From: DATFVJ01 sp963851085
GTDB lineage: Bacteria > Actinomycetota > Actinomycetes > Streptosporangiales > Streptosporangiaceae
Length of the DNA stretch: 64,000 bases
NCBI GenBank assembly: GCA_963851085.1
Contig: CAWKNX010000021.1
Location: 62,001-126,000 of the forward strand
Direction: 5' to 3'
The position numbers and the translations under genes are program-made. Below the pieces are notes generated by a model that was not told the origin of the DNA, made no database searches, and saw nothing but the letters and a program-made list of their open reading frames with translations. Shown here in pieces: positions 15,784 through 24,077 of this stretch; the first letter of the stretch is position 1; each line of letters opens with the position of its first letter.

Positions 15784-16204
15784 GGCGGACGAGCCGGCCG
15801 GGCGGCCGCGGCGTGGCCCTCGCGGCCATGTCGAGGAAGGTCCGGGCTCCACAGGGCAGGGTGGTCGGTAACGCCGACCCGGGGTGACCCGCGGGACAGT
15901 GCCACAGAAAACAGACCGCCTCATGCCCGGTCATGCCGGGCGCGGGGTAAGGGTGAAACGGTGGTGTAAGAGACCACCAGCGCCGCAGGTGACTGCGGCG
16001 GCTCGGTAAACCCCACCCGGAGCAAGGTCAGGAGGGATTCGTGCTCTTATGGGCGCGGATCCTGCGCGAGCGGTCGAGGGTGGCCCGCCCGATGCTCGCG
16101 GGTAGACCGCACGAGGCTGTCGGCAACGGCAGCCCTAGATGGATGGCCGCCGGCCCGCGAAAGCGGGTGCACAGAACCCGGCCTACAGGCCCGCTCGCCC
16201 GCCG
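15784..16204 (+). ncRNA. rnpB: RNase P RNA, bacterial class A
   Basis: Catalytic RNA that matures tRNA 5' ends. Conserved blocks are in order: GAGGAAGGTCCGGGCTCC near 15832, CACAGAAAACAGACCGCC near 15903, GGTAAGGGTGAAACGG, GGTAAACCCCACCCGGAGCA near 16005, CCTAGATGGATGGCCG near 16135 and ACAGAACCCGGCCTACAG near 16172. The ends come from pairing GGCGGACGAGCCGGCC (15784-15799) with GGCCCGCTCGCCCGCC (16189-16204), a 16-bp P1 helix with two mismatches. The length of about 421 nt fits actinomycete RNase P RNA. Part of its middle is duplicated at 19741. Confidence 0.95.
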
Positions 16205-16972
16205 CCCGCCAGCGCAAACGCGCCGCCGCAGCCTGTGCTACGTCGCCTGCCAACCGGGGGTGTGATACCCGGGACGGAATTGCGAAGCGGTCAGGTCTTC
16301 GCCTTCCTTGAGACCTAGTTGATCTTGGATGCGAACGCTCGCCGATCACTTATTGAGGCCTCAGTTTCCATGATTGCGAGTGGTTGGAACGGCCTGATCG
16401 CCCTTCGATTCCGATCGTGTGGTGTCCGGTGGCGTCCGGCCTGGTCCCCAGTTCCCATCGGCACGCCAGGTTCGGTCGCGATGGTTCCCCACCACCACGC
16501 TAGAGCGTCATGACGGGCCTCGCCAGTCCTTGGCGCATCGGCCCATCAGCCGTGAATCTTTGGTCACACCCGGCTGGTCGTGGCCACCCAGCGAGACCAC
16601 CGTTCGTGGCCCGCGGTCGACGGCCTTAACTTAGGCGTCGTCCTGCACTCGCGGACGCCAAGCAGGCTGGGAAGCTCCTCCAGTTCGGCGCGCGCGGCGA
16701 GCATTGCCTGCGCCAGCGCATGGAGATGATCGACGGAGGCGGCGTAGCACTTTGCCGGTTCTCACCGCAACCTCCCAGGAAGATCCCGCACCCCGCCAGC
16801 CACCTTCAGCATGTCCCCCGCGGATGAGGCCACCAGCGCGGCGACTGTGAAGGCGCCATGAAGCAGCCGCGGTGAAACCGCCTTCACCGGAGCTTGATGC
16901 AGGCACCGGTCGTTGCATCACACCAGCCCGCAATGCTCGAAGCAGAGGAACAGACACAAGGAGCTGACAGCG
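16205..16972. other. Gene-poor interval after rnpB
   Basis: No supported gene in 768 bases. Short frames on both strands have poor composition and no ribosome-binding site. On the minus strand, about 16635-16760, a stretch reading DHLHALAQAMLAARAELEELP looks protein-like but is interrupted and lacks a start, so it may be a gene relic. The last 60 bases carry the leader and AAGGAG site of the next gene. Confidence 0.5.
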
Positions 16973-17482
16973 ATGAAGCTGAACAGAAAGCGCGTGGTGA
17001 CCGGGCTGGTGGCGGCCGGGCTCGTGGCCGGTGCGCTGGCCGGCGGCGGCATTGCCCTGGCCGCAACCAGCGCGACACCAGCGCCCGCCAGGTCCACCTC
17101 GGCGGACCCGCCCTATGGATATGGAATGGGCGCCGGCCAGTTCGGCGGCATGCACGGCATGTGGTCCGGCCAGCAGCCAAGTCTCGCGGCCGCCGCGACC
17201 TATCTCGGCCTGACCCAGACCGAACTGCGCGACCAACTGCAGGCGGGCAAGTCACTCGCCGATGTCGCCACCGCCCAAGGCAAGACGGTGCCCGGCCTCA
17301 AGGACGCGATTCTCACCGCCATCACCAGCCACATCAACGCCAACGCCGCGCTGACAGCCGGCCAGAAAGCGGTGATGCTCGCCGAGGTGAAGGACCATCT
17401 CGACACGATGGTCAACATGGCCCATCCCGCCTGCCCGGGCATCGCCCGGATGGGCTCGCCGATGGGCGGGATGTGGTGGTAG
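16973..17482 (+). CDS. Small secreted Met/Gly-rich protein
   Basis: A 169-residue exported protein: basic start and hydrophobic core (MKLNRKRVVTGLVAAGLVAG) with probable cleavage after IALAATSA, then a Gly/Met/Tyr/His-rich stretch (YGYGMGAGQFGGMHGMW), a helical domain (LGLTQTELRDQLQAGKSLAD) like DUF2680-type repeats, and a Met-rich end. AAGGAG is nine bases before the ATG. The Met/His-rich ends suggest copper contact, which fits the copper genes nearby; this is inference. It is not the product of a longer frame: upstream residues lack coding character. Confidence 0.75.
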   Translation: MKLNRKRVVTGLVAAGLVAGALAGGGIALAATSATPAPARSTSADPPYGYGMGAGQFGGMHGMWSGQQPSLAAAATYLGLTQTELRDQLQAGKSLADVATAQGKTVPGLKDAILTAITSHINANAALTAGQKAVMLAEVKDHLDTMVNMAHPACPGIARMGSPMGGMWW

Positions 17483-17636
17483 AGCGCGCTGGTGCCGTGG
17501 GCGTGGCGGACACGCGCACGGCAGCTGTATATGAACATGGTTCTGGTGACCGGGGGAGGGCCGAATTTTGAAGCCTGACCGCGGGTCGAGGCGGCCCGTC
17601 GCCAAGCAGGAGCCGCAACCCCTGCCGCGAGGTTGC

Positions 17637-18539
17637 CTAGCCGGTGCGATCGGGCGCCATGGCGGCCGCCCCGGGCATGAGCTCGGATTCTGTGCGCACA
17701 ACGGAGGAACGGCTAAGGACAGCGATACCCGATACGGCCAGCGCCCCGCCAGCAAGTTGCAGCGCAAGCTGTCCAGGCGAGGACGCCAACCTTTCCCTGA
17801 AGACCGTCGTTGCGATGATGACCGCAGCGACCGGCTCAAGGGTGTCGATGACCGGCAGGCTCAGTGACAGCGGGCCAGCATTGAAGGCGCTCTGGCCGAA
17901 GAGGGCGCCCAGCACGCCCGCCGCTGCCAGCGCATACGGTTCCCAGGTTGTGATCACTCCGGCTATTCCCCGGTCCTGGAGCAGGTCGACTGTCCCCTTG
18001 GCGATGGCGTCAAGCAGCCCATAGATGACGCCCGCCGCTGCCGCGAGCCACACGACCCGGGCATTGCCGCGGGTCCGCAGTGCGGCCACGGATGCCACCA
18101 CGATCGCCGCCGCGACACTGCCGAACGCCGGGATCCATGCGATGGCCGATGGTGCCCTCAAGCCCTCCACCGGAGGTGACACCGCGATGAAAACGGCCAT
18201 CCCGGCTGCTACGGTCAGCGCCCCGGCCGCGTCCTTCCTGGTGAGGCGCTGCCGATTTCGCATGGCGATGAGCGGCAGCGCAAAGAGCACGTCGGTCGCG
18301 GCCAGCGGCTGGACGAGCGACAGAGGCCCGAAAGCGAGGGCGGTCCCCTGGATCACGAACGAGAAGCTGGACAGTGCCACGCCCGCTACCCACCGGGGCT
18401 GCCGGACGAGAGCGAGCAGAAGCCGGACGCTCAGCGCGCCCTCGCGCGTCTGCCGGGCCACCCCTTGCTGGACCAGCGCACCGAGTGCGAAACAAAACGC
18501 CGCGCCTAGCGCACAGACGACAGCGATGGCGGTGCTCAC
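17637..18539 (-). CDS. DMT-superfamily (EamA-like) transporter
   Basis: Integral membrane protein of 300 residues with about ten hydrophobic helices in two similar halves, the drug/metabolite transporter plan. Each half has a recognisable end (GPLSLVQPLAATDVLFALPL in the first, SLPVIDTLEPVAAVIIATTV in the second). The short polar C-terminus is probably cytosolic. Start ATG 18539 follows GGGAG. Substrate unknown. It stands alone between a small secreted protein and a transposase relic. Confidence 0.85.
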   Translation of the reverse strand: MSTAIAVVCALGAAFCFALGALVQQGVARQTREGALSVRLLLALVRQPRWVAGVALSSFSFVIQGTALAFGPLSLVQPLAATDVLFALPLIAMRNRQRLTRKDAAGALTVAAGMAVFIAVSPPVEGLRAPSAIAWIPAFGSVAAAIVVASVAALRTRGNARVVWLAAAAGVIYGLLDAIAKGTVDLLQDRGIAGVITTWEPYALAAAGVLGALFGQSAFNAGPLSLSLPVIDTLEPVAAVIIATTVFRERLASSPGQLALQLAGGALAVSGIAVLSRSSVVRTESELMPGAAAMAPDRTG

Positions 18540-18671
18540 TGCACAACTCCCTCCCTCGCCGTGGGCTACCCTTCACTTTGGCGTCAGACACGATGCCCTG
18601 CTGGCGAGACCTTACGGGCCGCTCACCATTCGCAGTGACGAGGACTTCGCGAACACGGGCACGAAACGCGG

Positions 18672-18822
18672 CCGGCTGTTCGCTCACTCCGGAGTTCAAG
18701 GCCGAAATCGTTGAGCTGCGCCGGAGGGGAACCTGTTGTCGGCCAGGTCGCGAAGGACTTCGACCTGACCCGAGACTGCGGTGACGGAGTGGGTCAAGCA
18801 GGCCGGGCGGACGCGGGCACCC
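18672..18822 (+). pseudogene. IS3-family transposase OrfA relic
   Basis: Three short frames in a row spell the start of an IS3-group OrfA: TPEFKAEIVELRRRG, then after a shift VVGQVAKDFDLT, then after another shift VTEWVKQAGR. Intact actinobacterial copies read TPEFKAEIVELC...VGQVAKDFDLTETAVREWVKQA. At least two frameshifts and no OrfB: a dead insertion sequence. No terminal inverted repeats could be defined. Confidence 0.7.
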
Positions 18823-19020
18823 TGTGGAGGCGATGGTCCTGACGGTGAGGGCCGAACGACGCGACCCGCCGCCGGGCCTCTCCGGGGGACCTGTGTCCCT
18901 GGCCGGGCCCGGTCGGGTCGGCTTATCGTGGGCGCGATCTGCGAGGAGCACAGATGGTGGTACAACCTTTCATCTGGGCCCCATTCCGTCACCCCTGCGG
19001 CACCCTCCGCAGCTCCGGCG

Positions 19021-19075
19021 CCGTGACACACCCGCGCAGCCGTTCAGCATCTATCAACCTGAACGGCTGCCGCAC
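19021..19075. repeat. Dispersed hairpin element, copy 1
   Basis: Shared flank CCGTGACACACCCGC followed by a perfect 12-bp stem: GCAGCCGTTCAG (19036-19047) pairs with CTGAACGGCTGC (19059-19070) across an 11-base loop. A second copy with the same flank and a similar stem lies at 41161-41215, and a third related hairpin at 21773-21806. REP-like or non-autonomous element; not inside any gene I can support. Confidence 0.65.
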
Positions 19076-19153
19076 GCTGGCGCGGTCCTGCTGGATGGCA
19101 CGTCAGGTGGCCGGCGGGCAGCCGTTCGGGATGATCGCCACCGGGCTGCCGTT

Positions 19154-19500
19154 CAGGCCACCTTCGGCGAGCGGCGCGCTATGGCGGCGGCGAGGAGGGT
19201 TCCGAGCAGGGCGAGGGCGCCGAGCAAGGCGAACCCGGCGGCCGTGGGCAGTTTCGAGATAGGGCCCGCCGAACGCTCCGAACACCGACAGCCGGGTCAC
19301 CCAGGTGGGCCAGGCGAACAGCTGGACCAGGAAGATGAGCAGGTAGGAAGCCGCGGCGAAGACCCAAGCACGGTGACGGCGATCCCGCTCCGCAGTCAGG
19401 CGACGACCATGGCCGCGACTGCGCCGAACGCCGCGCCCAGCAACCCCGGCGCCGCGCGGCTGTTCCGGCTCCCATTCGCGCAATATGCCGTCGAAGTCGG
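19154..19500 (-). pseudogene. Frameshifted C-terminus of an ABC-2 permease
   Basis: Reading the minus strand through three frames gives LLGAAFGAVAAMVVA (stop), AWVFAAASYLLIFLVQLFAW plus PTWVTRLSVFGAFGGPY, and SKLPTAAGFALLGALALLG ending ARRSPKVA at the stop 19154-19156. This is the hydrophobic end of actinobacterial ABC-2 type exporter permeases. Upstream coding is missing. A decayed relic, perhaps once partnered with an ATPase like the fragment near 15.4 kb. Confidence 0.55.
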
Positions 19501-19740
19501 CTGCGCCGCCAACTGAAGACCAGCCCGGGCCCCGAACGCTGCACGGTGTCAACGGACACCCAGAGGATGCTCGCCCGGAGCGGGTTCCAGCGCGGGGGTC
19601 AGCGATAGGAGTGTTCGCGGCTGAGGCGGCCCTGGCATTCGGCATGGTTCCGCGCGTAAGTGCGGACACCGCGGACAATCGGCGGCGGAAATGGAGCGTT
19701 CAGCTGCCTCTTCGCAGCTCACTACATGATCGCTGGCAGG

Positions 19741-19869
19741 GTAAGAGACCACCAGCGCCGCAGGTGACTGCGGGCGGCTCGGTAAACCCCAACCGGAGCA
19801 AGGTCAAGAGGGTGCCACGCTCTTATGAGCATGGTGCCTGCGCGCGCCGAGCTTGAGTCGGAGGGTGGC
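19741..19869 (+). pseudogene. Internal fragment of an RNase P RNA gene
   Basis: Bases 19741-19829 align with rnpB positions 15966-16054 almost base for base (about five to ten differences, including one inserted G). Weaker similarity continues to GAGGGTGGCC at 19860-19869. The fragment lacks both ends of the RNA, so it cannot fold into RNase P. Its differences (CCCCAACCGGAGC, GGTCAAGAGG) look like those of another lineage's rnpB. A ChrB-like coding tail starts directly at its end. Confidence 0.8.
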
Positions 19870-20068
19870 CAAGGGCAAGCTGACCCTCGCCGAGCTGGAC
19901 GAGGAGGAGCAGAGCCTGGACCGGCTGCGCCGCTGGTACCGGACGATCCGGGCCAGGGACCTGTTCGGCGCCCCCACCGCGACAGTGGCCGAGCGGCGGC
20001 TCAAAGAGTGCACCGAGGCACTCGAACGCTTCGCCGAACAGGTCTACCAGGCCCGCGAACAACCATGA
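19853..20068 (+). pseudogene. C-terminal remnant of ChrB-like chromate resistance protein
   Basis: Seventy codons read KGKLTLAELDEEEQSLDRLR then RWYRTIRARDLFGAPTA and end in a helical tail (ALERFAEQVYQA). This matches the C-terminal half of the ChrB N-terminal domain family found in chromate-resistance regulators. The N-terminal part is missing and the frame emerges directly from the rnpB fragment with only a TTG as possible start. Probably a truncated gene, though a short product is not excluded. Confidence 0.5.
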
Positions 20069-20401
20069 CCCGCCTGCCGCCCCCTCCGGCCGCACTCCGC
20101 CGCCGGGCGGGCTAAGTCGGCGCCGCGGCGGCGATCAGCTGCCACGTCGGCGCGGCCGTGCCCGGTGCGAGCCCGGCCGCGCCCGGTGCCTGGGGGAGCC
20201 GCCGATGAACATCAGCCACCTCATCGCCAGCTATGCCCCCGCCGCCTACGACACCAAGCCTGCCCCGGAACACGCGGCGCCGCAGCGGCCCTGAGGGCGC
20301 CACCGATACCCCGGCCACCCCTGGCGCCGCGGAGCATGGGAGCCGCCACCCCGGGCGGCCACCGGTCCGGTGGGCGCCCAGGATCCATGCCGGGCAGTCG
20401 T
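20069..20401. other. Interval with one possible mini-ORF
   Basis: No established gene. A 29-codon frame at 20205-20294 (MNISHLIASYAPAAYDTKPA and nine more) follows GGGGGAG at seven bases on the plus strand. It may be a small gene or the head of a lost one. The rest is GC-rich, shows no coding signal, and lies convergent to the cupredoxin gene. Confidence 0.4.
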
Positions 20402-21256
20402 TCAGGGTGTGCTGTTGACGGTGAACGAGCCGGCCATGCCCTTCTGGGCGTGCCCGGGGACCGGGCAGAGGTAGATGTAGTGCCCGGTTGTGGACGCGGT
20501 GAAGGCGAGAGTCGCAGCATGCATCCCCGCCGACGTCGGGTTGCCGAGGAACCACAGTGCCGAGCCGGTGAACGCGGGAGCGGCGGTCATCATCGGCATC
20601 CACGCCGACGCGCTCGCCGTGGTGACCACCAGGCCGTGCGCGGTGCCAGGGTCGGCGTTGACGACTTCGATGCCGACCCGGGCGCCCTGCTTCACGGTGA
20701 TGGCCGGGTTGGTCAGCCCAGCGACGCGGAAGGTCTCATCGCGGCCCCCGGCCGGGCTGGCGAGCACGGCGAGATGCACCGGCGTGCCGGAGATGGTGAT
20801 GCGGTTCGCGGCGCGGTCGACGCTGGCGCCCGATGGGACCTGGTTGCCGAGCCGGCTGGCCTGCGCCGGGCTGACCCGCGCGCCCGGAGCGTTCGCCCAC
20901 AGGCGGCCCATGATCTCGCCCGGGTCATGGCTGGCGCCCATCATGAACCCTGGCACCGCGCTGCCGCGCATCCACGCGGGGGCGGCTGTCCCACCCATCA
21001 TCCACTGGTATCCCGCCCCGCCCATCATCCAGCCATGGGAGGAGGAGCCACCCATCATGGAGTTGCCGCCGTACCGGCTGTTCATCATCGACTGGTAGTA
21101 GGCGTAGCTGGATCCGCTCGCGCCGTCAGCTGGCTGGGCGGCGGTCGCCGGGGTGCTGCGACTGGGGGAGCTACAGCCGGTCAGGGCCACGGCAATGCCC
21201 GCGCCTCCGGCGACAGCGGTGGCGGCGACGGCTGCGGCAAAACGTGCGCGGTTCAC
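20402..21256 (-). CDS. Met-rich cupredoxin lipoprotein, sulfocyanin/rusticyanin-like
   Basis: Exported type-1 copper protein. A lipoprotein signal (ALTGC lipobox near residue 30) is followed by a repeated Met-Met-Gly segment (SMMGG, WMMGG, FMMGA, about 60-110) typical of copper-binding linkers, then a cupredoxin domain (150-284). Copper ligands are visible: His in GTAHGLVV, and Cys, His and Met in YLCPVPGHAQKGM. AGGAGG sits four bases before the GTG at 21256, which decides the start. It probably carries electrons or chaperones copper outside the membrane. A copper-ATPase relic and CsoR-like sites lie upstream. Confidence 0.85.
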   Translation of the reverse strand: MNRARFAAAVAATAVAGGAGIAVALTGCSSPSRSTPATAAQPADGASGSSYAYYQSMMNSRYGGNSMMGGSSSHGWMMGGAGYQWMMGGTAAPAWMRGSAVPGFMMGASHDPGEIMGRLWANAPGARVSPAQASRLGNQVPSGASVDRAANRITISGTPVHLAVLASPAGGRDETFRVAGLTNPAITVKQGARVGIEVVNADPGTAHGLVVTTASASAWMPMMTAAPAFTGSALWFLGNPTSAGMHAATLAFTASTTGHYIYLCPVPGHAQKGMAGSFTVNSTP

Positions 21257-21788
21257 AGATCCTCCTGACGTCGTTGCCGAACGCGATCTGGTCTCTCTTC
21301 GAGGCCTCGCCGCGGGCTCGCCAGCGTGGAACACAGGCGGCCGGTTCCCTGGCTGCGGCCTGTGTGGGGCCGGAGGCGGCGGGCTGCCGCATGTAGGTTC
21401 ACATCCGTGAGCGTCTCCCGCCGCCGCATGGCTGGCGTAGGGGCGGATGCCTCCTTGCCGTGGGACCTAAGCCATACCTGGCAGGGGTAATAGCAGGACC
21501 GCAGGAAGATGCGCAGATCAGAGGCCTGCGGGCGCCGTATGCAGAGTGCACACCGAAATTGTCGGCTTCAGGGCTGGGCGGGGGCGGGTTTACCGTGTGG
21601 GGGTCCAACTTCCCAGCGTAGTAATGTCATCACAATGTGGCGTCGATCCGCCGTCGTTGCGGGCTTGTCCGCATCCGAGGGCCACTCGGCGGTCCCACTG
21701 CCCGGCCGACCCTACGCGCTGGTCACCGATGAGATCTACGGCACCTTCACCGACCCGACGTTCGGCTGCCCTGCGCAGCCGTTGATAA
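21257..21788. other. Interval between cupredoxin and copper-ATPase relic
   Basis: About 530 bases with no supported gene. A plus-strand segment near 21690-21785 reads GRPYALVTDEIYGTFTDPTF and could be a protein scrap, but it has no start or family. The promoter of the cupredoxin gene should lie in the left part. A hairpin closes the right edge. Confidence 0.4.
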
Positions 21789-21806
21789 TCATTTGCCCGG
21801 CTGCGC
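21773..21806. terminator. GCAGCCG-type hairpin at the end of the copper-ATPase relic
   Basis: GCGCAGCCG (21773-21781) pairs perfectly with CGGCTGCGC (21798-21806) across a 16-base loop that includes the relic's stop codon region. It may act as a terminator. Its stem core matches the hairpins at 19036 and 41174, so it may instead be a diverged copy of that element. Confidence 0.4.
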
Positions 21807-22232
21807 GGGGTGTGGCACGCCGCCGGGGAGCTTTAGCCACTTCAGCAAGAGCGCGTTGGTGGCCACGATACGGCTGGAGCCGGACATGGCCAGTGCCGCG
21901 ATCTCGGGCCGCAGGACCAGCCCGATGACCGGCTCGAAGACCCCGGCGGCGATCGGCAGCGCGAGCGAGTTGTAGCCGACGGCCCAGCCGAGGTTCTGCC
22001 GCATTTTGTGCAGGGTGCCGCGGCCGATGGCCGGCGCGGTGGGGACGTCGAGAGGGTCGGAGCGCATGAGCGCGCCGGCCGTCTCGACAGCGACGTCGGT
22101 GCCCGCGCCGATCGCGATCCCCAGGTCTGCCTGGGCGAGCGCGGGCGCGTCGTTCACCCCGTCCCCGACCATGGCCACCTTCTTGCCGGCCTGCTGCAGG
22201 TCAGCGACCGTGGCGGCCGGCTCTCCCGCCGA
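21789..22232 (-). pseudogene. C-terminal relic of a heavy-metal P-type ATPase, CopA-like
   Basis: The frame reads ATVADLQQAGKKVAMVGDGV then NDAPALAQADLGIAIGAGTD, the hinge motif GDGVNDAPA of P-type ATPases, followed by the last two membrane helices with NLGWAVGYNSLALPIAAG and SSRIVATNALLL, the P1B copper-transporter ending (Asn-Ser and Met-Ser-x-Ser region). The metal-binding domains, CPC helix, DKTGT site and all earlier parts are missing: the frame breaks at about 22232. A truncated copper exporter. Confidence 0.8.
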
Positions 22233-22236
22233 AGGT

Positions 22237-22254
22237 CCCTACCCCGGTAGGGTA
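22237..22254. promoter_or_regulatory. CsoR-like operator, first site
   Basis: CCCTACCCCGGTAGGGTA is a G/C-tract inverted repeat of the type bound by CsoR/RcnR copper sensors (TACCC...GGGTA). It lies at the broken edge of the copper-ATPase relic. A second, similar site is 38 bases further on. Confidence 0.45.
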
Positions 22255-22291
22255 TCAATCTGCACCCGTCCGCCCGCGCCTCGCCGCCTCA

Positions 22292-22309
22292 ATACTCCGG
22301 TGGGGGTAT
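22292..22309. promoter_or_regulatory. CsoR-like operator, second site
   Basis: ATACTCCGGTGGGGGTAT is a pseudo-palindrome with the ATAC/GTAT ends and G tract of CsoR operators. No csoR gene is left in the window, so these look like the promoter sites of a lost copper operon, unless a distant CsoR still uses them. Confidence 0.45.
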
Positions 22310-22412
22310 GAAATTTGGTCCTATTCCTCCCGAGTCGTCCGGTGGTCCATGGCAGCTTCTCCGGGTCGGCGGTGCCGTTCCCGGGCACCGCGTCAACCAG
22401 GTCGGGAGGGAG

Positions 22413-23048
22413 TCAGGCATCGCTGGGGCGGACGGCTCGGACGTAGCGCAGCATGGGCAGGTCGCCGCGTTCCCCGACGTGGAATCCGGCTGCCGCGATC
22501 AGATCGTCGAGCAGGCCGACGTTGTTGTGGCGCATCGCGTTGCCGACGGGGTGCAACGCGCGCCCTATGCCGGACGGGCGGAAGTCCGCGACCAGCAGCC
22601 GGCCGCCCGGACGCGTCACGCGGTACATCTCGCGGAACGCGTCCTGGCGCGCCGCCTCGGGGATGTGGTGAACGGCGAGCGTGGAGGTCACCACGTCGAA
22701 CGAGCGGTCCGGCAGGTCGAGGTCCTGGGCCACGCCGACGGCGAACCGGCAGTTGCCCGGGTCTCGCCGCCTGGCGTAGTCGATCGCCTGGCTGGACGGG
22801 TCGACGCCGGTCACCCGGCCGTTCGGCGTGACGGCGGCGGCCAGCAGACGGGCGAGATAGCCGCCGCCGCAGCCGACGTCAAGGACCCGATCCCCGGGCT
22901 GGGCGCCACTGAGGGCAACGACGCGGGTGAACACCCGGCGGCGGCGGCCGAGGAACGCGATCTTGCTCATCATCTCGTACATGCGGACGCGTTCGATCGT
23001 TTCGCCTTGGGAGTGTGCGTGGCCTTGCATGATCCGATGAGGCATCAT
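22413..23048 (-). CDS. Class I SAM-dependent methyltransferase
   Basis: A 211-residue Methyltransf_11/UbiE-type enzyme. Motif I VLDVGCGGGYLARLL near residue 54, acidic motif II VTGVDPSSQAIDYARR, then LDLPDRSFDVVTSTLAVHHI and the post-III segment YRVTRPGGRLLVADF. The first 40 residues are His/Met-rich and helical. AAGGAGG precedes ATG 23048. It diverges from a TetR gene across a region packed with ACTAAGT repeats, so it is probably that repressor's target. Substrate unknown. Confidence 0.85.
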   Translation of the reverse strand: MMPHRIMQGHAHSQGETIERVRMYEMMSKIAFLGRRRRVFTRVVALSGAQPGDRVLDVGCGGGYLARLLAAAVTPNGRVTGVDPSSQAIDYARRRDPGNCRFAVGVAQDLDLPDRSFDVVTSTLAVHHIPEAARQDAFREMYRVTRPGGRLLVADFRPSGIGRALHPVGNAMRHNNVGLLDDLIAAAGFHVGERGDLPMLRYVRAVRPSDA

Positions 23049-23061
23049 GCCCCTCCTTACT

Positions 23062-23104
23062 AAGTCATGACTAAGTTATAGCCTCAACTTAGTCTTCACT
23101 AAGT
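23062..23104. promoter_or_regulatory. TetR-type operator cluster between methyltransferase and regulator
   Basis: ACTTAGTCTTCACTAAGT (23087-23104) is an inverted repeat of 7-bp arms with a 4-base spacer. GACTAAGTT (23069-23077) and AACTTAGTC (23086-23094) form a second 9-bp inverted repeat, and a further TAAGTCATGACTAAGT lies at the left. Repeated ACTAAGT arms across both promoters fit autoregulation by the adjacent TetR protein and control of the methyltransferase. Confidence 0.7.
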
Positions 23105-23124
23105 TGGTTGGCAAGAGGGCTACG

Positions 23125-23799
23125 ATGCGGAACGTGAACGAGACAGCGCCGGTCAGGCGCACCCGGCTGACCGCCGGGCAGCGGCGAGAGTCGATTTTGA
23201 AGGCTGCCGTGGAGGTATTCACCGCGGCCGGCTACCGCGCCGGAAAGGTATCCGACGTGGCAGCCAGGGTCGGGGTGAGCGAGCCGGTGATCTTCCAGAA
23301 CTTCGGCTCGAAGGCCGCGTTGTACGCCGCCGTGCTCGACCGGGTGGCCGACGACATCCGGACCGACCTGCGGGCCCTGGCCGGGCATTACGGCTCCGCC
23401 TCCGGCCTGCTGGCCCACGCGCTCGCCCCGTCCCATGCCCATCGGCCGCACGCCCTGGGGTCACACGGCGCGCTCTTCGCCGACGCGGCCGCCCTGACTG
23501 CCGAGCCCGACCTCCCCGAGCCGGCCCGGCGCGCGGCCCGCACCGTCGCCGGTCACCTGACCGACATCCTCCGCCGCGGCCAGGCCGACGGCGACATCCG
23601 CGCCGACCTGAACCCCGAGGCAGCCGCATGGCTGCTGCTGTCGGTCCTGTCCGCGCGGCCCTTCCGCGCCGCCGCCATGCCGGACCGAGATCGCCTCGAG
23701 GACGGCGTCGCCGCTCTGGCGCTCCAGGCTCTCATCCCGCCTGCCCCGGCATCGGCCCCCGCCAGGCATGAAGATCACGATCAGGTTCGGCGCGAGTAG
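23125..23799 (+). CDS. TetR/AcrR family repressor
   Basis: A 224-residue regulator. The N-terminal helix-turn-helix covers about residues 13-60 (RRESILKAAVEVFTAAGYRA, VSDVAARVGVSEPVIFQNFG), followed by an all-helical ligand domain with an Arg/Ala-rich C-terminus. ATG 23125 has AGAGGG just upstream and is preferred over the TTG at 23104, which lies inside the operator. It diverges from the methyltransferase. The inducer is unknown. Confidence 0.9.
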   Translation: MRNVNETAPVRRTRLTAGQRRESILKAAVEVFTAAGYRAGKVSDVAARVGVSEPVIFQNFGSKAALYAAVLDRVADDIRTDLRALAGHYGSASGLLAHALAPSHAHRPHALGSHGALFADAAALTAEPDLPEPARRAARTVAGHLTDILRRGQADGDIRADLNPEAAAWLLLSVLSARPFRAAAMPDRDRLEDGVAALALQALIPPAPASAPARHEDHDQVRRE

Positions 23800-24077
23800 C
23801 CGCGCCGCAATCGTAACCGGCACTCATCCACCAGTTCAAACGACGTGAACGCGACATCGGCGCCAAGCTCTGCTACCGATCCACCCGCCAGCCCATGCGC
23901 TACACAGAACAGCGAGCCAACGGGCCTGGCAGGACTCGTGTCACTGCGCGTCAGCCGTTCGGGATGATCTATACAAACTGCTGCGCGGAGTGGTACCGGA
24001 CCGCTGGCGCGCCCGGGTCGGCGTGATATCGGTCACCTGCGTGGCTCAGTGACTGAGCAAGAACTGAGCGGCGCGCG

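Noticed and set aside
16319..16513. A short plus-strand frame after rnpB
   Set aside because: No ribosome-binding site, no similarity to known proteins by eye, and unlike the codon use of neighbouring genes.
16205..19740. An intact integrative element bounded by the rnpB copies
   Set aside because: No integrase, excisionase or replication gene lies between the copies, and the repeated segment is internal to rnpB rather than its 3' end, as true attachment sites usually are.
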